This document shows, one piece after another, positions 56,581-64,000 of a stretch of 64,000 nucleotides of DNA. The stretch comes from Homarus americanus (Eukaryota > Arthropoda > Malacostraca > Decapoda > Nephropidae). Made by a program: the position numbers and the translations under genes. The notes below the pieces were generated by a model. The model was not told the origin of the DNA. It did no database searches and saw only the letters and a program-made list of their open reading frames with translations. How positions within the stretch are numbered: position 1 is the first letter of the stretch; each line of letters opens with the position of its first letter. Location of the stretch: positions 54,810-118,809 of the forward strand of contig NW_024729440.1 of assembly GCF_018991925.1 (NCBI RefSeq), in the 5' to 3' direction.

Positions 56581-57084
56581 AACACTAGTCCACTTGATCT
56601 TTGGTTAAACATAAGTCATTAAACTGTCCCTCAGGTTAATTAATCTTTTTGCTAATAATTAAATACCTGTGAACACCAAACTGATTATCTTGTCCAGGTG
56701 TATGAAGTTAGTATTGTGTCCAGTAGGAAATATAAGACGGGAAGGCAATTTCGTGTGGCATATACTGATCTGTCAACAATTGGATTAACTCATTATTTTT
56801 ACAGGTGATCATATTTTTTTTATTCTGTTCTGGCTTTAAGGTAATTACATTATATAGTTGACCTTAGTTTGTGGTCTATGTACTATGATGACAATAATAA
56901 TAATATAACAATAAAAACAACAATGATAATAATAATGATAATAACAATAGGTGCTTGCTGGTAATAACACTACACATTCTTGTATTTCAATAACCTACAC
57001 TTTGTCTTGCATAACTCACGCTCTGTCAAGGTGCCGTCACGCTTATACCACACCTGGGTCCAGATTTTCAGTGTCTACATCTCT
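56581..57084. other. Unique AT-rich DNA, no gene seen
   Basis: Imperfect AATAAT tract at 56,890-56,945. No gene is recognised. Confidence 0.6.

Positions 57085-57172
<88 letters not shown>
57085..57172. repeat. (CA)n microsatellite
   Basis: CA units with one AAC interruption. Confidence 0.96.
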
Positions 57173-57176
<4 letters not shown>

Positions 57177-57369
57177 TATACAAAACTGTTGTGTGTATAT
57201 CCAATTTGTGTACGCCAAGTGTGATTCATTTCATATTTTTTCTGTATCTAACTTTTTATATCTATACTTACAACATTTTCCTCAAATCATAAAAAAAAAT
57301 GAAGAATGAAATGATATGAATTAGTAGAGGACACTTGAGTACAGAGAAGTTGTGGCGGTATTACTATAA

Positions 57370-57562
57370 GTGTGGTAGGTTGTAGAGACAGGTTGTAGGT
57401 GGCAGGTTGTGGTGGCAGGAGAGGGAAGGCAGGTTGTGGTGGCAAGTAATGATGGCAGGTAATGATGGCAAGTTGTGGTGGCAGGTAATGGTGGCAGGTA
57501 ATGGTGGCAGGTTGTGGAGGCAGGTTGTGGAGGCAGGTTGTGGAGGCAGGTTGTTGGTGTCA
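57370..57562. repeat. 12-13-bp minisatellite
   Basis: GGCAGGTTGTGGA / GGCAGGTAATGGT units, about 14 copies. Confidence 0.92.
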
Positions 57563-58244
57563 GGAGTGTAGATGTGGCGCACTAACCTTTACACTACCTA
57601 GCTGACATTTGCCGTAGCTCAGGGTACACTCGCTGACGGACCTCTTCCCCCACCCCTGAGCTCTCCTAACCCTCTCCTCTTCCGCTCCCATTCTCCTCAC
57701 CTCCTACCTCTCCTCCCCATTCCTCTTTCTCTCCTTCTCCTCACCCCTTCACTTCACCTCTTCTTCCACTTCCTCTCCCTCTCATTCTCACCACCCCCCC
57801 CACCCTCTCTCTCTCTCTCTCTCTCCCAAGCGTCTCATTCACCACAACACAACCGGGAAAAAGTGAGTCTGGTCGTTGTGTCTCGTCCAGCCTCCACGAC
57901 AAACACTCCTCCATTGAATTACAAGTAAAACAGCCTATTGAACCTAACGACCGCCCTCTCTCGCATTCTTAACCAATTAATCATTCTCGGAGAAAGTTTG
58001 TTGGCGCGTGTGTAGAGGCGTGGGAGTGGAACTGGTGAGGAAGAAGGAGATGGGGAAAAGTGAGGACTGGCGAGGAGGTGGGGTGGGGACTCGAGGGTAT
58101 GGGGGTGGGACTGGAAGGAGTGGGAAAATGAGGGGGCAATGTGTGCTGGTGGGTGATGGCGTTGACTAGCGTGTAAAGATGGTGGTGATGGAGACATGAA
58201 ACATGAGACAGAGACCAATAGTAAACTATAGGTAGCGGTAGTGA
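57563..58244. other. Pyrimidine-rich then unique DNA, no gene seen
   Basis: C/T-rich DNA at 57,640-57,830 with (CT)n at about 57,805-57,826, then unique and GGTGGG-rich DNA. The 132-codon minus frame (57,919-58,317) starts in the GT repeat and is not called. Confidence 0.55.
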
Positions 58245-58245
58245 G

Positions 58246-58247
58246 AC

Positions 58248-58303
<56 letters not shown>
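58246..58303. repeat. (GT)n microsatellite
   Basis: About 27 GT units. Confidence 0.96.
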
Positions 58304-58304
<1 letters not shown>

Positions 58305-58375
58305 CCGTGGATGGCATTGACAGAAGGATGGTATGTCATTTATAAATCCTTTTACTAACCAAGGAACAAGAAGAT

Positions 58376-58475
58376 GCAGGTAGAGGTAGAGGCTAGAGGT
58401 AGAGGTACAGATACAGGCAGAGGTAGAGGTAAAGGTACAGATAGAGTGAGGTAGAAGTAGAGGTAGAGTTACAGG
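58376..58475. repeat. AGGTAGAGGTACAG hexamer-like repeat
   Basis: Degenerate units of AGGTAGAGGTAGAG. Confidence 0.85.
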
Positions 58476-58768
58476 TCACACGACTCACGACAGCCACAAA
58501 TTTTACCGTGAAATATTACCTTTTTATTAATTTTTATTCGGACAAAATCCTCGTCTTCCTGAACAGACATTTTCAACCTCAAGATTTATCCTTCCTTCAG
58601 CTGCTGACCAAGACGCTGTACCACTCAATTATCTACTGTACTCCTCTTATATGTTTGTGTATAATATATATATAAATACATTACAAAAAATATCCTGTTC
58701 TCCAATGTGAAAAATGGCCAAGAAATTCAAATATATCACACTCCCTCCACCACAACAACGCTTCCTTG
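58476..58768. other. Unique AT-rich DNA, no gene seen
   Basis: No frame or repeat of note. Confidence 0.55.
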
Positions 58769-58832
58769 TGAAAAAAAATAAATAAAACAATAAAATAAAT
58801 AAATAAATAAAAAATAAAATAAAATAATTGAA
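58769..58832. repeat. (AAAT)n microsatellite
   Basis: Imperfect AAAT/AAAAT units. Confidence 0.9.
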
Positions 58833-58894
58833 TAGAATATAAAAAGTCGACAATTCCTGAAGGTGTTGTTGGTGTACGTGAAATATTTTATTGC

Positions 58895-58946
58895 TGTCTG
58901 TCCGTCTGTCTGTGTGTGTGTTTGTCTGTGTGTCTGTCTGTCTGTA
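58895..58946. repeat. (TGTC)n/(TGTG)n microsatellite
   Basis: TGTCTGTC with TGTG interruptions. Confidence 0.88.
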
Positions 58947-59058
58947 CGGGAGGACATAAGAATAAGAGTGAAGGAAGGAAGACTGTGCCAGTGACTGATG
59001 CAATTAGTAATCTGCTTGAGGGAAGATATTACTGGAAACATTTCAGTGTCGCGGAGAG

Positions 59059-62000
59059 CATGTTTGGGGGAGTGTTTGGGGGAGTGTTTGGGAGTGTGTT
59101 TGGGTGAGTGTTTGGGGAGTGTTTGGGAGAGTGTTTGGGGAGTGTTTGGGGTGTTTGGGAGAGTGTTTGGGTGAGTGTTTGGGGAGTGTTTGGGAGGTGT
59201 GTTTGGGTGAGTGTTTGGGAGTGTTTGGTAGAGTCTTTGGGGGTGTGTTTGGGGGCGTGTTTGGGAGTGTGTTTGGGTGAGTGTTGGAGTATGTTTGGGT
59301 TTGGATTGTTTGGGTAGTATTTAGAATGTTTGGGAGAGTGTTTGGAGTGTTTGGGAGTGTGTTTGAGAGTTTTGGGAGTGTGTTTGAGGAGTGTTTTGGA
59401 TGTTTGGAGAGTGTTTGGGGGAGTGTTTGGGGAGTGTTTGGGAGTGTGTTTGAGAGTGTTTGGGAGTGTGTTTGAGAGTTTTTGGAGTGTGTTTGATTGA
59501 AGTGTTTGGGGAGTGTTTGGAGGAGTGTTGGGAAGTGTTTGGGAGAATGTTTGAGTGTTTGGGAGTGTTTAGGAAGTGTTTGGGGAGTGTTTGGGGAAGT
59601 TTGTTTGGGTGAGTGTTGGGGAGTATTTGAGGAGTGTTTGGGAGAGTGCTTGGGCGAGTGTTTGGGAGAGTGTTTGGGAGAGTGTTTGGGGAAGTGTTTG
59701 GGGAAGTATTTGGGAGTGTTTGGGTGAGGTTTGGGTGAGTATTTGGGGAGTGTTTGGGGAGTGTTTGGGTGAGTGTTTGGGAGTGTGTTTGGGGAGTGTT
59801 TAGGGAGTGTTTGGGGAGTGTTTTTGGGGAGTGTTTGGGTGAGTGTTTGGGGAGTGTTTGGGAGTATGTTTGGGAGCCTTGGAGGAGCGTTTGGAGGAGC
59901 GTTTGGTAGAGTGTTTGGAGGAGTGTTTGGTGAGTGTTGGGTTAGTGTTTGGGGAGTGTTTGGGAAGTGTTTGGGGACTGTTTGGGTGAGTGTTTGAGAG
60001 TGTTTGGGGAGTGTTTGGGTGAGTGTTTGAGGGAGTGTTTGAGGAGTGTTTGGGGAGTGTTTGGGTGAATGTTTGGGAGAGTGCTTGGGTGAGTGTTTGG
60101 AGTGTTTGGGTGTCTGGGAGAGTGATTGGGTATCTGGGGAGTGTTTGGGTGTCTGGGAGAGTGATTGGGTATCTGGGGGAGTGTTTGGGTGTCTGGGGAG
60201 TGTTTGCGTGTCTGGGGAGTGTTTGGGTGTCTGGGAGTGTTTGGGTGTCTGGGGAGTGTTTGGGTGTCTGGGGAGTGTTTGGTATCTGGAGGAGGAGTGT
60301 TTGGGTGTCTGGGAGTGTTTGGGTGTCTGGGGAGTGTTTGGGTGTCTGGGGAGGTGTTTGGGTGTCTGGGGAGTATTTGGGTGACAGGGAGTGTCTGGGT
60401 GTCTGGAAGAGTGTTTGGGTGTCTGGGGAGTGTTTGGGTGTCTGGGGAGTGTTTGGGTGTGTGGTGGAATATTTGGGTGACAGGGAGTGTCTGGGTGTCT
60501 GCAGGAGTGTTTGAGTGTCTGGGGAGTGTGTCGGGTGTCTGGGAGTGTTTGGGTGTCTGGGAGAGTGTTTGTGTGTCTGGGGGGTGTTGGGTGTCTGCGG
60601 GAGTGTTGGATGTCCGGGGAGTGTTTGGGTGTCTGAGGGAGTGTCTGGGTGTCTAGGAAGTGTTTGGGTGTCTGGGGAGTGTCTGGGTGTCTGGGAGAGT
60701 GTTTGGGTGTCTGGGGAGTGTTTGGGTGTCTGGGGAAGTGTTTGGGTGTCTGGGGGTGTTTGGGTGTCTGGGAGAGTGTTTGGGTGTCTGGGTGAGTGTC
60801 TGGGTGTCTGGGGAGAGTGTTTGGGAGTCTGGGAGAGTGTTTGGGTGTCTGGGGGTGTTTGGGTGTCTGGGAGAGTGTTTGGGTGTCTGGGGGTGTTTGG
60901 GAGTCTGGGGAGTGTTTGGGTGTCTGGGGAGGTGGGTGTCTGGGGGTGTTTGGGTGTCTGGGGAGTGTTTGGGTGTCTGGGGAAGTGTCTGGGGAGTGTT
61001 GGGTGTGTGGAGGTGTTTGGTGTCTGGGGAGTGTTTGGGTGTCTGGGGAAGTGTTTGGGTGTCTGGGAGTGTTTGGGTGTCTGGGAGAGTGTTTGGGTGT
61101 CTGGGGGAGTGTCTAGGTGTCTGAGGGAGTGTTTGGATGTCTGGGAGTGTTTGGGTGTCTCAGAGTGTTTGGGGAGTGTTGGGAGGTGTGTTTGAGTGGA
61201 GTGTTTGGGGAGTGTTTGGGGAATGTTTGGGGAGTGTTTGGGAGAGTGTTTGGGAGTGTGTTTGGGTGAGTGTTTGGGGAGTGTTTGGGTGTCTGGGAGA
61301 GTGTTTGGGGAGTGTTTGGGGAGTGTTTGGGGGAGTGTTTGGGAGATGTTTAGTGAGAGGTTTGGGGAGTGTTCGAAGTGTTTGGGAGAGTGTTTGGGGA
61401 AGTGTTTGGGGAAGTGTATGGGAGAGTGTTTGGGAATGTGTTTGGGTAGGTGTTTGGGAGTGTTTGGGTGTCTGGGAGAGTGTTTGGGGAGTGTTTGGGG
61501 AGTGTTTGGGAGGTGTTTGAGTGAGTGTTTGGGAGGTTTGGAGGTGTTTGGGAGTGTGTTTGGGTGAGTGTTTGGGAGTGTTTGGGTGAGTGTTTGGGGA
61601 GTGTTTGGGAGTGTTTGGTTGAGCGTTTGGGAGTGTTTGGGAAGTGTTGGGAGTGTGTTTGGAGGAGTTTGGGAGTGTGTTTGGGGAGGTGTTTGGGTGA
61701 GTGTTTGGGTGAGCATTTGGGGAGTGTTTGGGAGAGTGTTTGGGAGTGTTGGGAGAGTGTTGGGAAGTGTGTGTTTGGGAAGCGTTTGGTGAGAAGTGTT
61801 GAGGGAGTGTTGCATGTGTTTGGGAAGTGTTTGGGTGAGTGTTTTGGGGAGTGTTGGTGAAGTGTTTAGGTGAGTGTTTGGGAGTGTGATTAGGGGAGGG
61901 TTTGAGGCGGTTTGGGCAAGTGTTTGGAGAGATGTTTGGATGAGTGTTTGGGGAGTGTTTGGGAGTGTTTGGGTTGAGTGTTTGGATGAGTTTTGGGGGA

Positions 62001-64000
62001 GTGTTTGGATGAAGTGTTGGGGAGACTTTGGGTGAGTGTTGGGGAGTGTTTGGGAGAGTGTTTGAAGGATGTTTGGGTGAGTGTTTGAGAGAGTGTTTGG
62101 GGAGTGTTCGGGTGAGTGTTTGATGGAGTGTTTGGGGAGAGTTTGGGTGAGTGTTTGGGAGTGATTGGATGAGTGTTTTGGTGGAGTGTTTGGGTGATTG
62201 TTTGGGGAGGGTTTGGAGGCTTTGGAGGAGCGTTTGAAGTGTTTGGAGGTGTTTGGGGAGTGTTTTGATGAGTGTTTGGGTGAGTGTTTGGGTGGAGGTA
62301 AGGGAAGTGTTTGGGTGAGTGTTTGGGAGAGTGTTTGGGAGAGTGTTTGGGTGAGTGTTTGGGAGTGTTTAGGAGAGTGTTTGGGGAGTATTGTTGGGGT
62401 GTGTTTGGTGGTGGTGTTTGGGAAGTTTGTTTGGGTGAGTGTTTGGGAATTTGAGGAGTGTTTGGGAGAGTGCTTGGGCAGTGTTTGGGAGAGTGTTTGG
62501 GAAGTGTTTGGGAGAGTGTTTGGGGAAGTATTTGGGGAGTGTTTGGGTGAGGTTTGGGTGAGCATTTGGGGAGTGTTTGGGGAGTGTTTGGGTGAGTGTT
62601 TGGGAGTGTGTTTGGGGAGTGTTTAGGGAGTGTTTGGGGAGTGTTTTGGGGAGTGTTTGGGTGAGTGTTTGGGGAGTGTTTGGGGCATGTTTGGGGAGCG
62701 CTTGGAGGAGCGTTTGATGAGGCTTGGAAGAGTGTTTGGAGGAGTGTTTGGGAGTGTTTTGGTGAGTGTTTGGGTTAGTGTTTGGGGAGTGTTTGGGAGA
62801 AGTGTTTGGGGACTGTTTGGGTAGTGTTTGGGAGAGTGTTTGGGGAGAGTGTTTGAAGTGTTTAGGTAGTGTTTGAGGAAGTGTTTGAGAGTGTTTGGGG
62901 TGAATGTTTGGGGAGAGTGCTTGGGTAGTGTTTGGGGAGTGTTGGGTGTCTGGGAGAGTGATTGGGTATCGGGAGTGTGGGTGTCTGGGAGAGTGATTGG
63001 GTATCTGGGGAGTGTTTGGGTGTCTGGGGGAGTGTTTGCGTGTCTGGGGAGTGTTTGGGTGTCTGGGGAGTGTTTGGGTGTCTGGGGAGTGTTTGGGTGT
63101 CTGGGGAGTGTTTGGTATCTGGAGGTGTTTGGGTGTCTGGGAGTGTTTGGGTGTCTGGAGTGTTTGGGTGTCTGGGGAGTGTTTGGGTGTCGAGAATGTG
63201 GTGCAGGGAGTGTCTGGGTGTGGAAGAGTGTTTGGGTGTCTGGGGGTGTTTGGGTGTCTGGGAGTGTTTGGGTGTGTGGGGAATATTTGGGTGACAGGGG
63301 AGTGTCTGGGTGTTTGCAGTGTTTGAGTGTCTGGGGGAGTGTCTGGGTGTCTGGGGAGTGTTTGGGTGTCTGGGAGTGTTTGGGTGTCTGGGGAAGTGTT
63401 TGGGTGTCTGGGAGAGTGTTTGGGTGTCTGGGAGTGTTTGGGTGTCTGGGGTGTTTGGGTGTCAGGGAGTGTTTGGGTGTCTGGGAGAGTGTTTGGGTGT
63501 CTGGGTGAGTGTCTGGGTGTCTGGGGAGTGTTTGGGAGTCTGGGAGGGAGTGTTTGGGTGTCTGGGGAGTGTTTGGGTGTCTGGGGAGAGTGTTTGGGTG
63601 TCTGGGGAGTGTTTGGGAGTCTGGGAGTGTTTGGGTGTCTGGGGAAGTGTTTGGGTGTCTGGGGAAGTGTTTGGGTGTCTGGGGGAGTGTTTGGGTGTCT
63701 GGGAGAGTGTTTGGGTGTCTGGGGAGGTGTCTGGGGGAGTGTTTGGGTGTGTGGAGGTGTTTTGGTGTCTGGGGAGTGTTTGGGTGTCTGGAGTGTTTGG
63801 GTGTCTGGGGAGTGTTTGGGTGTCTGGGAGAGTGTTTGGGTGTCTGGAGTGTAAGTGTCTGAGAGTGTTTGGATGTCTGGGGAGTGTTTGGGTGTCTCAG
63901 AAGTGTTTGGGAATGTTGGGAAGTGTGTTTGGAGTGATGTTTGAGAGTGTTTAGGGGAATGTTTGGGGAGTGGTTGGGGAAGGTTTGGGAGTGTGTTTGG
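59059..64000. repeat. 4.9-kb G/T-rich minisatellite, runs off the window
   Basis: Two unit types alternate in blocks. Type 1 is GAGTGTTTGGG(G) with occasional GTGAGTGTTTGGG. Type 2 is GTGTTTGGGTGTCTGGGGA, about 19-20 bp. Type 1 dominates 59,059-60,105 and 61,150-62,940. Type 2 dominates 60,106-61,150 and 62,945-63,895. The plus strand has almost no C and many G-runs. The 921-codon minus frame at 59,800-62,565 (threonine/proline/histidine) and all plus frames are artefacts. Confidence 0.96.
59590..63940. repeat. Higher-order repeat of about 2.75-2.84 kb in the G/T array
   Basis: Rare variants recur in order: GGAAGTTTGTTTGGGTGAG at 59,595 and 62,420; AGTGATTGGGTATC at 60,121 and 62,957; GTCTCAGA(A)GTGTTTGG at 61,156 and 63,894. 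Offsets are about 2,825, 2,836 and 2,738. Confidence 0.82.

Noticed and set aside
59800..62565. 921-codon minus-strand open frame
   Set aside because: Translation of the G/T minisatellite (TLPKHSPN-type repeats). It follows unit structure, not a protein family.
1..64000. CRISPR arrays
   Set aside because: Tandem arrays here have no unique spacers between repeats, and the DNA is eukaryotic.

Overview
This window comes from a eukaryotic, almost certainly arthropod, genome. The arthropod telomere motif TTAGG/CCTAA recurs at about ten internal sites. Most of the sequence is microsatellite, minisatellite and transposon-derived. There are no operons, no rRNA genes and no convincing host exon. An interspersed repeat at 22,024 resembles, from memory, repeats of decapod crustaceans (crabs, crayfish, shrimp). 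A decapod is my best guess, with modest confidence. Many arrays show single-base slips, as expected of old repeats or of long-read consensus errors, so frameshifts need care.

Layout. 1-3,110: two G/T-rich minisatellites (13-bp and about 22-bp units). 3,111-4,170: short unique sequence and one flank of a duplicated segment (X). 4,171-18,454: a Helitron-like element (copy A) carrying a large 21-bp minisatellite. That array is itself interrupted by a complete but decayed Ty3/Gypsy-type LTR retrotransposon (4,930-14,027) with gag, pol and env remnants. 18,455-20,935: the rest of segment X, with two copies of a 214-bp inverted-repeat MITE. 21,429-24,800: segment Y. 26-29 kb: CCAAT-bearing, GA-rich and CCA-rich minisatellites. 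31,007-33,435: Helitron-like copy B. 34.2-37.0 kb: a 2.8-kb G-rich minisatellite. 38-40.5 kb: more arrays. 40,769-43,205: a second copy of Y, in direct orientation. 43,214-45,560: a second copy of X, inverted, in which a 50-bp monomer has grown to about 16 copies. 45.56-46.7 kb: 24-bp and 16-bp arrays. 46,766-48,534: Helitron-like copy C. 48.9-58.9 kb: mostly unique AT-rich DNA with microsatellites and a Tc1/mariner-like MITE. 59,059-64,000: a G/T-rich minisatellite with a higher-order period of about 2.8 kb, running off the window.

The main result is a nested insertion history readable from the sequence alone. The three Helitron-like copies share both termini. Copy A sits exactly between A and T of a 50-bp monomer whose uninterrupted form survives in the array at 44.7-45.5 kb, and there is no target-site duplication. 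The retrotransposon later entered copy A's minisatellite, duplicating TTAT. The retrotransposon keeps a zinc knuckle, YLDD reverse transcriptase, DDE integrase residues and an env-like region with a baculovirus-F-like fusion segment, all broken. Every long open frame elsewhere is an artefact of stop-poor tandem repeats.
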